A stretch of DNA of 64,000 nucleotides from Leclercia sp. LSNIH1 (GTDB lineage: Bacteria; Pseudomonadota; Gammaproteobacteria; Enterobacterales; Enterobacteriaceae): positions 1,674,001 through 1,738,000 of the forward strand of contig NZ_CP026167.1 in the NCBI RefSeq assembly GCF_002902985.1, in the 5' to 3' direction. The first letter of the stretch is position 1. Each line of letters opens with the position of its first letter. Below the pieces are notes generated by a model. That model did no database searches. It saw only the letters and a list, made by a program, of their open reading frames with translations, and was not told the origin of the DNA. The position numbers and the translations under genes were made by a program. This document shows, in pieces, positions 8,072 to 19,229 of this stretch.

Positions 8072-8145
8072 CGGCATTCCGCGGCATTTACGGGTAATCT
8101 GCGGCGGTTCTGTGAAGGAGGTCACAGGGAAAAATGCAAAAATTA

Positions 8146-8161
8146 GGTTATTCGATTAATC
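8146..8161. promoter_or_regulatory. LacI-type operator in the leader of the repressor gene
   Basis: GGTTATTCGATTAATC is the second copy of the operator. It differs from the first only in the next-to-last base and ends 9 bp before the AAGGAG ribosome-binding site of the repressor gene. The two copies are 122 bp apart and point to autoregulation plus control of the operon, possibly with looping. Confidence 0.7.
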
Positions 8162-8181
8162 TAAAGAAAAAAGGAGTCACC

Positions 8182-9189
8182 ATGACGGGAATAACGCTGG
8201 CGGACGTGGCAAAACGGGCAGGCGTATCAACTGCAACGGTATCAATGGTGCTGTGCAACAAGGGGCGGATCTCCCAGGCCACGCGGGAGAAAGTACTCCG
8301 GGCGCTGGACGAGACGGGCTACGTCTATAACCAGACGGCGGCTAATCTGCGCAACCGGCGAAGTAACCAGGTCGGGCTGCTGCTTCACGATATTACCAAC
8401 CCCTTCTACGGCGAAATGACGGCGGGGCTGAGCCACGAGATGGAGCGCCACGACCTGCTGCTGTTCCTGGCCAACAGCGAAGAGTCTTCATCGCGCCAGC
8501 AGAAGTTTGTTGATTCACTGATGCGCAACAACGTCTGCGGCATGGTGCTGTGTGCCGCGCGCGAAACGCCGCAGGCCTTTTTTGATGGCCTGAAGCGCCG
8601 CACTATTCCGGCCATTATGGTGGTGCGCCCGCTGAACGATCCAGATTTTGATTTCGTTGGCACTGATAACTTCCTCGGCACCCAGTTAGCCACGGAGCAT
8701 CTGTTGCGGATGGGCCATCGCCATATCGCCTTTATCGGAGGAAGCGCGCGCTCCGGCTCGCGGGCGCAGCGCCTCGGGGGATTTACCAGCAAGCTGCTGG
8801 AGTATGGCGTAACGCCGAATCCGGAGTGGATCGTCACCGCCCAGGCCAGCCAAAGTGACGGGGCGCGCGTTGCGCTGGCACTATTGTCGCGCCATCCGCA
8901 GATCACAGCGGCTATCTGTTACCAGGACATCGTGGCGCTGGGCGTTATGCAGAGTTTACGCAAGCTGGGGCGCGAGCCGGGCAGTGATTTTGCGCTGGTC
9001 GGGTTCGATGACATTACCGAAGCGGGACTGGTTCAGCCTGCGTTAACCACGGTCTCCGTGGCCGCCAAAGAGATCGGTCGTAAGGCGGGCGAGCTGCTCT
9101 TTAGCCGCATTCAGGGGAATGACGAGCCGCCAAAGCGGATCATCCTGCCCCCTACGCTGGTAGTGCGTGAATCGTGCGGTTTTCGCTGA
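8182..9189 (+). CDS. LacI-family transcriptional repressor of the sugar locus
   Basis: A 335-residue repressor. The N-terminal helix-turn-helix and hinge helix (ITLADVAKRAGVSTATVSMVL, about residues 4-60) are followed by a sugar-binding-protein-like effector domain from about residue 60 to 330 (VGLLLHDITNPFYGE, VGFDDITEAGL). Overall it is MalI/GalR-like. The ATG at 8182 is preferred to the upstream in-frame start at 8134 because AAGGAG lies 6 bases before it and the conserved N-terminus begins there. It is divergent from the PTS operon, with two near-identical operators between, so it is very probably their local repressor. The inducer is unknown. Confidence 0.9.
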   Translation: MTGITLADVAKRAGVSTATVSMVLCNKGRISQATREKVLRALDETGYVYNQTAANLRNRRSNQVGLLLHDITNPFYGEMTAGLSHEMERHDLLLFLANSEESSSRQQKFVDSLMRNNVCGMVLCAARETPQAFFDGLKRRTIPAIMVVRPLNDPDFDFVGTDNFLGTQLATEHLLRMGHRHIAFIGGSARSGSRAQRLGGFTSKLLEYGVTPNPEWIVTAQASQSDGARVALALLSRHPQITAAICYQDIVALGVMQSLRKLGREPGSDFALVGFDDITEAGLVQPALTTVSVAAKEIGRKAGELLFSRIQGNDEPPKRIILPPTLVVRESCGFR

Positions 9190-9307
9190 CACCTATGTTT
9201 TTTACTGATATCTGTCCCGTTTTATCATTAAATTCTAATTATCGGCGTTTTCAGATGGCGGCAATCTTGCTGGCTGGTTACTCTGGAAACGATTTACATC
9301 ATTTTAA

Positions 9308-10144
<837 letters not shown>

Positions 10145-10197
10145 TCATAGTTACCCTTCGTGATGTGGTTATTGCAGTCGTAATTAATTGATTGCAC

Positions 10198-10226
10198 AGG
10201 GCAATATTTTATTGCCCTTTAATTTT
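10198..10226 (+). terminator. dapB terminator
   Basis: The stem AGGGCAAT/ATTGCCCT with a short AT loop is followed by TTAATTTT, 54 bp after the dapB stop. Confidence 0.8.
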
Positions 10227-10306
10227 GAAGTCTTTGGCATAGTTTTTATATTAACTTCCCATAAATCTTCTTTTTCACCTCTATTTTTGTTTCAAACTTG
10301 TGAATT

Positions 10307-10322
10307 TTGACCAAATGGTCCA
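10307..10322. promoter_or_regulatory. RutR-type operator upstream of carAB
   Basis: TTGACCAAATGGTCCA fits the RutR palindrome (TTGACCANNTGGTCAA) at 14 of the 14 defined positions bar one, and sits where E. coli carAB carries its RutR site. RutR senses uracil and activates the upstream car promoter, so pyrimidine control appears conserved. Confidence 0.75.
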
Positions 10323-10363
10323 CTTTTTTGGACCGCAACGGCAGTTCTAACAATAAAATGGGT

Positions 10364-10379
10364 TAGCAAGCGTTTTCCC
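10364..10379. promoter_or_regulatory. PurR box upstream of carAB
   Basis: TAGCAAGCGTTTTCCC matches the PurR consensus core (GCAANCGNTTNC) and lies about 100 bp before promoter P1, as in E. coli. It links carbamoyl-phosphate synthesis to purine status. Confidence 0.65.
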
Positions 10380-10465
10380 AGGTGATTTAGTTGATCTTTT
10401 TGCCCGTTAACAACTCTCTCTCCCACCAGTGGCATAAAAATGACAGACAAAACCCACTTTTTGAG

Positions 10466-10505
10466 TTGACTTTCCCCTGCTTAATCTCCAGAATGCCGCC
10501 GTTTG
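10466..10505 (+). promoter_or_regulatory. carAB promoter P1 with UTP-sensitive start
   Basis: A -35 TTGACT (10466-10471) and a -10 CAGAAT (10489-10494) are spaced 17 bp apart. The initial transcribed sequence GTTTGC begins near 10501. In E. coli the run of U in this start allows reiterative transcription when UTP is high. The same string is present here. Confidence 0.7.
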
Positions 10506-10550
10506 CCGAAAATCCACTGGCAGCAGATTTGCATTGATTTGAACCCTGGT

Positions 10551-10589
10551 TATGAATTAATATGCAAATAAAGTGAGTGAATATTCTCT
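10551..10589 (+). promoter_or_regulatory. carAB promoter P2 region with tandem ARG boxes
   Basis: Two ArgR-type half-palindromic boxes lie in tandem (TGAATTAATATGCAAATA at 10552-10569 and GTGAATATTC at 10577-10586), just ahead of the carA ribosome-binding site. The block is nearly identical to the E. coli region where ArgR represses P2. Confidence 0.75.
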
Positions 10590-10599
10590 GGAGGGTGTT

Positions 10600-11748
10600 T
10601 TGATTAAGTCAGCGCTATTGGTTCTGGAAGACGGAACCCAGTTTATCGGTCGGGCCATTGGGGCAACAGGTTCGGCGGTTGGGGAAGTCGTTTTCAATAC
10701 TTCAATGACCGGTTATCAAGAAATCCTCACTGATCCTTCCTATTCCCGCCAAATCGTCACTTTAACTTATCCCCATATTGGTAATGTCGGCTCCAACGCC
10801 GCTGATGAAGAGTCCTCCCAGGTCCACGCACAAGGTCTGATCATTCGTGACCTGCCGCTGATTGCCAGTAACTACCGCAGTACTGAAGACCTCTCTTCCT
10901 ACCTGAAACGCCATAACATCGTGGCGATTGCCGATATCGATACCCGTAAGCTGACGCGTCTGCTGCGTGAAAAAGGTGCCCAGAACGGCTGCATCATCGC
11001 TGGCGACAACCTGGATGCGGCTCTGGCGCAGGAAAAAGCCAAAGCCTTCCCGGGTCTGAACGGTATGGATCTGGCAAAAGAAGTGACCACCGCTGAGTCC
11101 TACAGCTGGACGCAGGGTAGCTGGACGCTGGCTGGCGAACTGCCGGAAGCGAAAAAAGAGGAAGAGCTGCCGTTCCACGTGGTGGCCTACGACTACGGCG
11201 CCAAGCGCAACATCCTGCGTATGCTGGTGGATCGCGGCTGCCGCCTGACCGTTGTGCCGGCCAAAACCCCGGCAGACGAAGTACTGAAGATGAACCCGGA
11301 CGGGATCTTCCTCTCTAACGGCCCGGGTGACCCGGCACCGTGCGATTACGCTATCGACGCGATTAAAACTTTCCTTGAAACCGACATTCCGGTATTCGGC
11401 ATCTGCCTCGGCCATCAGCTGCTGGCGCTGGCGAGCGGTGCGAAAACCGTGAAGATGAAGTTCGGTCACCACGGTGGCAACCACCCGGTGAAAGATATCG
11501 ACAACAACACGGTAATGATTACCGCACAGAACCACGGTTTTGCTGTCGATGAAGCCTCCATGCCTGCCAACCTCCGCGTCACGCACAAGTCGCTGTTCGA
11601 TGGCACCTTGCAGGGCATTCATCGTACCGACAAACCGGCGTTCAGCTTCCAGGGACACCCGGAGGCAAGCCCAGGCCCGCACGATGCCGCGCCGCTGTTC
11701 GATCACTTCATCGAACTTATCGAGCAATACCGTAAGACCGCTAAATAA
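10600..11748 (+). CDS. carA: Carbamoyl-phosphate synthase small subunit (glutaminase)
   Basis: Glutamine amidotransferase subunit: it hydrolyses glutamine and channels ammonia to CarB for pyrimidine and arginine synthesis. The start is TTG at 10600, behind CTGGAGGG. This gives 382 residues beginning (M)[11 protein letters not shown], the same unusual TTG start and length as E. coli; the in-frame GTG at 10573 lies inside the ARG boxes and is rejected. The class I triad is present: the Cys of GICLGHQ and the His and Glu of [11 protein letters not shown]. It lies 18 bp from carB in a two-gene operon controlled by the P1/P2 region upstream. Confidence 0.98.
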   Translation: MIKSALLVLEDGTQFIGRAIGATGSAVGEVVFNTSMTGYQEILTDPSYSRQIVTLTYPHIGNVGSNAADEESSQVHAQGLIIRDLPLIASNYRSTEDLSSYLKRHNIVAIADIDTRKLTRLLREKGAQNGCIIAGDNLDAALAQEKAKAFPGLNGMDLAKEVTTAESYSWTQGSWTLAGELPEAKKEEELPFHVVAYDYGAKRNILRMLVDRGCRLTVVPAKTPADEVLKMNPDGIFLSNGPGDPAPCDYAIDAIKTFLETDIPVFGICLGHQLLALASGAKTVKMKFGHHGGNHPVKDIDNNTVMITAQNHGFAVDEASMPANLRVTHKSLFDGTLQGIHRTDKPAFSFQGHPEASPGPHDAAPLFDHFIELIEQYRKTAK

Positions 11749-11766
11749 TCAGGAGCCGAGAAGACC

Positions 11767-14991
<3,225 letters not shown>

Positions 14992-15001
14992 CAAGCCTGT
15001 T

Positions 15002-15072
15002 ATCGTAGGGCGGGTAAGCGAAAGCGACGCCGGGCAAATGGCGGGTGGCGCTTCGCTTACCCGCCCTACGAT
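15002..15072. repeat. Perfect 21-bp inverted repeat with REP-like core after carB
   Basis: Bases 15002-15022 and 15052-15072 are exact reverse complements (arms ATCGTAGGGCGGGTAAGCGAA). They enclose 29 bases, including GACGCCGGGCAAATGGCGGGTGGCGC. The GC-rich GCCGGG/GGCGGGTGGCG wording resembles enterobacterial REP/BIME units. There is no following T run, so a role in 3'-end protection of the carAB message is more likely than simple termination. Confidence 0.85.
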
Positions 15073-15179
15073 GGCTGCCTCCCTCTTCAGAACCTTCTGC
15101 TTTCTCATCTCCTATCAGTCAGTTAGCCTAAAATTATCAGGTCGATAATTAAATCCAACTGAAAAGCAGGGAGAACACC

Positions 15180-15413
15180 ATGCGTAAGAATCTTTTGCTG
15201 ACTTCAATTTTTACTGCCGCAGCACTATTTACCGTTGCAGGTTGTTCCTCTAACCAGGCGGTGAAAACTACTGACGGTAAAACCATCGTCACCGACGGAA
15301 AACCGCAGGTAGATGACGATACTGGAATGATGTCTATTGATAATGCCGAAACCGGTCAGACGGAACAGATTAACCGCGATCAGGTGAAATCCATGGGTGA
15401 ACTGGATAACTGA
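15180..15413 (+). CDS. YgdI/YgdR-family small lipoprotein
   Basis: A 77-residue precursor with a signal peptide and a clear lipobox: the hydrophobic stretch LLTSIFTAAALFTVAGC places the lipidated cysteine at residue 22. The mature part (SSNQAVKTTDGKTIVTDGKP...) has the short SH3-like beta layout of the YgdI/YgdR (DUF903) lipoproteins, with the terminal region QINRDQVKSMGELDN. It lies alone between carB and the convergent autotransporter gene, with a GGGAGA ribosome-binding site. Function in this family is unknown; the location would be the inner leaflet of the outer membrane unless a retention signal applies. The Ser-Ser after Cys favours the outer membrane. Confidence 0.88.
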   Translation: MRKNLLLTSIFTAAALFTVAGCSSNQAVKTTDGKTIVTDGKPQVDDDTGMMSIDNAETGQTEQINRDQVKSMGELDN

Positions 15414-15446
15414 TAAAAAAATGCAGTGGCCTGCGCCACTGCATCG
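15414..15446 (-). terminator. Terminator of the autotransporter gene
   Basis: A perfect 10-bp stem (ATGCAGTGGC/GCCACTGCAT, 15421-15430 with 15435-15444) and a 4-base loop are followed on the minus strand by seven T. It lies about 20 bp beyond the autotransporter stop. On the plus strand it has no T run. Confidence 0.85.
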
Positions 15447-15464
15447 GTTGTTGCGGTAACAGGA

Positions 15465-18320
15465 TTACCAGCGGTGATTTAACAGGATATGACCGCCATA
15501 GGCGTCGTAGCTGTTTTCGCCCCATTCGCCGCTGGCGCGCAGCGAGATCAGGGTGGTCTCGTTCAGCTTGCCCGTTACGCCCAGCTCCAGCTGTGCGCGG
15601 TCGTCCGGGGTATCGTTGCTGAAGGTTTCGCCGTTGAAAGCGATGTCGTTCTGTCCTGCCCCTTTCAGCCAGTTAACTGCCACATAAGGCTGCCACGCCT
15701 GAACATCTTTCTGGTCAAAGTAGCTGGATTTCACCCCTACGCGGCCAAGTACGCTGTCGTTATCAAGGGTAGAGATCCGTACGCCGTCGGCATCCTTATG
15801 ATTTTCCTGGTCCAGGTAGCTGTAAATCGCCTGAATTTGCGGCTCGATTTTCCAGGTTCTCTCGTTTTCTGAATCAACAATCCAGGCATGGCCCGCTTCC
15901 AGCGACACGGCAAAACCGTGGCTGTTGTAAGATTCATTGTCGCGCCCATCGCTTCTCAGGCCGTTGTGATACCAGCCGTAAGAGGCCCAGCTGTCGATAT
16001 AGCTGCCTTTACGCAGCTTCTGATCTTCCTGCCAGGTGGCGTAGACGCCAACGTTCACACCATCGACCTTGCCGTGCGCGGAACGGTGGCTGCCGGTAGA
16101 GGTGGAGTCGGTTTTCGCCTGGCCTGCGCCAAACATCATCCCACTATGCAGAACACCAGTATCCATCTGCTTGCTGATGAAATCGCTGCCAACCTGCATG
16201 ACGTACTGGGTCGTGTCATAGTTTACTTTTCCGCCTGCCACGTCATTGTCGTGATAGCGGCCTTTGACATACATCCAGGTATTGAGATCCTCACCATCGC
16301 GCAGCGTCAGCTGATCGCGATCGTCACGTTTGTGCAGGAACATCCCCTGGGCTGCCAGGTAGTTACCCATATAGGCGCCGACTTCAGGGGCCATGTTAGA
16401 CGGTGCTGGTGGGGTATAGCCACCATCATCAGGGTTGGTATTGTTGCCGTTATCATCCGGCTCTGGTGCCGGCTGAGGGGCTGGCGTTGGGTCTGGCGTT
16501 GGATCGGGTGTTGGCTCGGGCGCAGGGGAAGGCGAAGTGTTCGCAGATTCCAGGTACCAGTTACCGTCGGTGTGCTTGTTCAGGCTGTATTCCCAGGCAC
16601 CGGCAACAACAGGTCGGGAAAGGGAGAATGCGGCGTCGGAGTTACCACTAACTTTGACAACCTGCATACCGTTAACGGTTTGCGCACCCAGACCACCGAT
16701 ATTCGAGATGCGGATACCGGACTGGCCGGCGCTATCACCGGTAATGGTCAGGTGATCGGTAGCAGAATCATCCTCTCCCAACACGCTGTTCATCAGGATC
16801 TGGCTACCGCTCGTCCCGGTATAGTTGCCGTTAATGACGAATCTGTTGCCGACGTGGTCATTAAGACCATTGACCTGCAGCGTACCGCTGTTGGTCACAT
16901 TACCGTTGATGGTATTCGCAGTTGAAGGCGTTACGCTATTGCCAGAGATGGCATTCCAGGAGGCGAGGGTACCGCCGTTAAGAATATTGATGTTGTTATT
17001 AACGGTTCCGGCGCTGGCAAAGGTTGCTCTATTGCCAACGGTGACGGTAGCGGTATTGCCGCTGGTGCCCAGGGTTGCGCCTTCTGCGATCAGGGTGGTA
17101 CCGCTATTCAGTAGGGTATTGCCGGTATAGCTGTTATTGCCGGTCAGGGTTAACAGATTAGCATCGATTTTTTTAACGTTGCCGCTGCCGGTAATATCCC
17201 CTGCGAAAACAGAGTCGGAGCCCTGGTTGAACGTGAAGGTGCCGTTATTGGTCAGGGTGCCGGTCAGAAAGCCTGTTTGGTCACCATTACCCAGCTGAAG
17301 ATGGCCTGCCTCTGAAATCAGGGTATTACCGGCGTCGTTTTTTACGATGCCCGCCAGAGTCAGTTTACCTGAGTTGATCTTAATTGAGTCACCCGCGCCG
17401 ATAATATCGATGTTGCCGGTCAGTGACCAGTCAGTACCGTCCATAGACAGCGAAGCAAAGCCATCACCTGCGTTCAGGCCGCGGAAATTGCTGTCTTCTG
17501 AGCCGCTATTCAGTAACGCTAAGGTGTTTGTTGTGGAATTGGTGGAGATAACATCGCCATCAAGCACAGATCCTTGCCCCAAAGTCAGCGTATTAGCCTG
17601 GGTACTCTCAAAGGTAATTGCACTTTCTGAACCTTTTATCAGGCCATTATTTCCTATATTAAGTCTGTGATTACCCGTGACGACAACACCGTTAACATCA
17701 GCCTCGATCTGCCCCCGATTATTAAGATTACTTTTGCCTGAAGCATCAAGCAGGATACCGTTATCGGTGCCGCCTTTTAACATTCCATCATTATCAATGA
17801 TGACACTGGCACCGGAGGTGAACGCGGTTTTACCCTGGATCGTACCGGTATTTGCGATGTTGACGTTACTTGAATCTTCATGAATTTTAATACCGTATTC
17901 TGCCCCCAGAATTTTACCGGCGTTGTTTATGTCCCCACCCATATTTTCGACATAAATTCCGGTGGCACCCGTGGATTCGATTAATCCACTTTGCTGGTTA
18001 TTTATGATTACTTTTTGTGAGCCAGTAGCGATAAGCATTCCATCGCCTACGCCAGACACTTTCCCATAGTTCGTGACACCGTCAATTACCTGCCCTTTGA
18101 CCGTAACAGTGGGCATGTCAGTGGAATTGGTAATGCTGACATCTTCAGGAATGATGTATGTATTATCTGATGAAAAAGTCTGTGGGGCATCCGTGTTGTC
18201 ATTAATTATGATTTCTGCGGATACCATTAACGGGGTAAATACTATTAATGCTGATAAAGCTGGAAAAATATTTTTCAACGATGCCGTTGTCTTATTTAAT
18301 TGAGGGGTTTTGCTTGTCAT
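15465..18320 (-). CDS. Type Va autotransporter (pertactin-like passenger, beta-barrel translocator)
   Basis: A 951-residue secreted surface protein. A signal peptide (hydrophobic IFPALSALIVFTPLMVSA) is followed by a long beta-helix passenger, rich in N-G-T/N-N-G repeats (about residues 30-600). A proline-rich linker (PAPEPTPDPTPDPTPAPQP) follows, then a C-terminal autotransporter barrel of about 280 residues ending in the outer-membrane signature HILLNHRW. The ATG at 18320 is chosen; an in-frame GTG two codons upstream is possible. It is monocistronic and flanked by an AT-rich upstream region, as is common for horizontally acquired surface proteins. It may mediate adhesion or autoaggregation, but no specific family is recognised. 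It replaces the cai/fix genes found here in E. coli. Confidence 0.9.
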   Translation of the reverse strand: MTSKTPQLNKTTASLKNIFPALSALIVFTPLMVSAEIIINDNTDAPQTFSSDNTYIIPEDVSITNSTDMPTVTVKGQVIDGVTNYGKVSGVGDGMLIATGSQKVIINNQQSGLIESTGATGIYVENMGGDINNAGKILGAEYGIKIHEDSSNVNIANTGTIQGKTAFTSGASVIIDNDGMLKGGTDNGILLDASGKSNLNNRGQIEADVNGVVVTGNHRLNIGNNGLIKGSESAITFESTQANTLTLGQGSVLDGDVISTNSTTNTLALLNSGSEDSNFRGLNAGDGFASLSMDGTDWSLTGNIDIIGAGDSIKINSGKLTLAGIVKNDAGNTLISEAGHLQLGNGDQTGFLTGTLTNNGTFTFNQGSDSVFAGDITGSGNVKKIDANLLTLTGNNSYTGNTLLNSGTTLIAEGATLGTSGNTATVTVGNRATFASAGTVNNNINILNGGTLASWNAISGNSVTPSTANTINGNVTNSGTLQVNGLNDHVGNRFVINGNYTGTSGSQILMNSVLGEDDSATDHLTITGDSAGQSGIRISNIGGLGAQTVNGMQVVKVSGNSDAAFSLSRPVVAGAWEYSLNKHTDGNWYLESANTSPSPAPEPTPDPTPDPTPAPQPAPEPDDNGNNTNPDDGGYTPPAPSNMAPEVGAYMGNYLAAQGMFLHKRDDRDQLTLRDGEDLNTWMYVKGRYHDNDVAGGKVNYDTTQYVMQVGSDFISKQMDTGVLHSGMMFGAGQAKTDSTSTGSHRSAHGKVDGVNVGVYATWQEDQKLRKGSYIDSWASYGWYHNGLRSDGRDNESYNSHGFAVSLEAGHAWIVDSENERTWKIEPQIQAIYSYLDQENHKDADGVRISTLDNDSVLGRVGVKSSYFDQKDVQAWQPYVAVNWLKGAGQNDIAFNGETFSNDTPDDRAQLELGVTGKLNETTLISLRASGEWGENSYDAYGGHILLNHRW

Positions 18321-18698
18321 TGTCACATCCGTTTTGTGATTTAAGAAAGCGTATTTTAGTAATGAGGTGATTTTTTGTAAATCACTGCTTTTTAATGGTG
18401 TATTATTAATATTAAGTTAACCAATTGAGTTGTCAGAGGTTTTTTATGAATGGTGTTTTTAAATTATGGATTAAATTCATTTTATTGATAATGTTTTTGC
18501 ATTAATCCAAAGAGAATAATCTTAATGCTAAATATGATGTTTATTTTTTATGGAATTAATAAAAATAATAGATTTCCAAGCAAAGCCATTTACCAATCTT
18601 TGCGGTTAATGCCAGCAAGGCCAGAGACCCCTTCAAACGCCTCGCTTTCCTGACTACACTGACAGTCACAACAAGAAAGCCGTTTACCCAGGTTAATC
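18321..18698. other. AT-rich intergenic region between the autotransporter and kefF
   Basis: These 378 bases are strikingly AT-rich up to about 18590 (long TTTTT, ATTATTAATATTAAG runs) and become ordinary in the last 100 bases before kefF. They must hold the divergent promoters. Such DNA is a typical H-NS target, which would silence the autotransporter; that is an inference. One tiny open frame is noted separately. Confidence 0.6.
18446..18505 (+). CDS. Possible 19-residue hydrophobic peptide
   Basis: ATG preceded by CAGAGG opens a 19-codon frame with sequence MNGVFKLWIKFILLIMFLH, which could form one short membrane-spanning helix with two lysines near the N-side. It lies in the AT-rich region, where hydrophobic codons arise easily by chance (TTT, TTA, ATT). 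The ribosome-binding site and tight composition make it worth recording, but no homologue is recalled. Confidence 0.2.
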   Translation: MNGVFKLWIKFILLIMFLH

Positions 18699-19229
18699 AT
18701 GATACTCATTATCTACGCCCATCCTTATCCGCACCATTCGCATGCGAATAAGCGAATGCTCGATCAGGTAAAGACGCTGGAGGGTGTAGAAATCCGCTCG
18801 CTCTATCAGCTCTATCCTGACTTTAATATTGATATCGCCGCAGAGCAGGAGGCGATTTCCAGAGCCGATCTCATCGTCTGGCAGCACCCGATGCAGTGGT
18901 ACAGCACGCCTCCGTTGCTGAAACTGTGGATCGATAAAGTCTTCTCGCACGGCTGGGCGTACGGTCATAACGGCAGAGCGCTCAAGGGTAAAAGCCTGCT
19001 GTGGGCGGTGACCACCGGTGGCGGCGAAAGCCATTTCGATATCGGTTCCTTCCCCGGCTTTGAGGTGCTGGCGCAGCCGCTGCAGGCGACCGCGCTCTAC
19101 TGCGGGCTCAACTGGCTCCCGCCATTTGCTATGCACTGCACCTTCGTTTGCGACGACGAAACCCTTCAGGCGCAGGCGCGCCACTACAAACAACGTTTAC
19201 TCGACTGGCAGGAGGCGCACCATGGATAG
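18699..19229 (+). CDS. kefF: KefC ancillary quinone oxidoreductase (flavodoxin-like)
   Basis: A 176-residue FMN-binding NAD(P)H:quinone reductase. It binds the C-terminal domain of KefC and is needed for full activity of that glutathione-gated potassium efflux system. The flavodoxin-like N-terminus ([20 protein letters not shown]), the [19 protein letters not shown] stretch and the TTGGGESHF loop are all present. Length equals E. coli. It overlaps kefC by 8 bases, so the two are translationally coupled. Confidence 0.96.
   Translation: MILIIYAHPYPHHSHANKRMLDQVKTLEGVEIRSLYQLYPDFNIDIAAEQEAISRADLIVWQHPMQWYSTPPLLKLWIDKVFSHGWAYGHNGRALKGKSLLWAVTTGGGESHFDIGSFPGFEVLAQPLQATALYCGLNWLPPFAMHCTFVCDDETLQAQARHYKQRLLDWQEAHHG

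Noticed and set aside
8134..8181. A 16-codon N-terminal extension of the LacI repressor
   Set aside because: The extension overlaps the operator at 8146-8161, and a strong ribosome-binding site precedes the ATG at 8182, where family homology begins.
10573..10599. An upstream in-frame GTG start for carA
   Set aside because: It lies within the ARG boxes and lacks a ribosome-binding site, whereas the TTG at 10600 follows CTGGAGGG and matches the known E. coli start.
16400..16550. Short periodic repeats that at first look like a tandem array
   Set aside because: They encode the Pro-Thr-Asp/Glu linker of the autotransporter. They are not direct repeats with spacers, so there is no CRISPR array.
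15888..16925. A 345-codon plus-strand open frame within the autotransporter gene
   Set aside because: It lies opposite the linker and barrel-coding part; its residue composition is that of an antisense reading of repeats.
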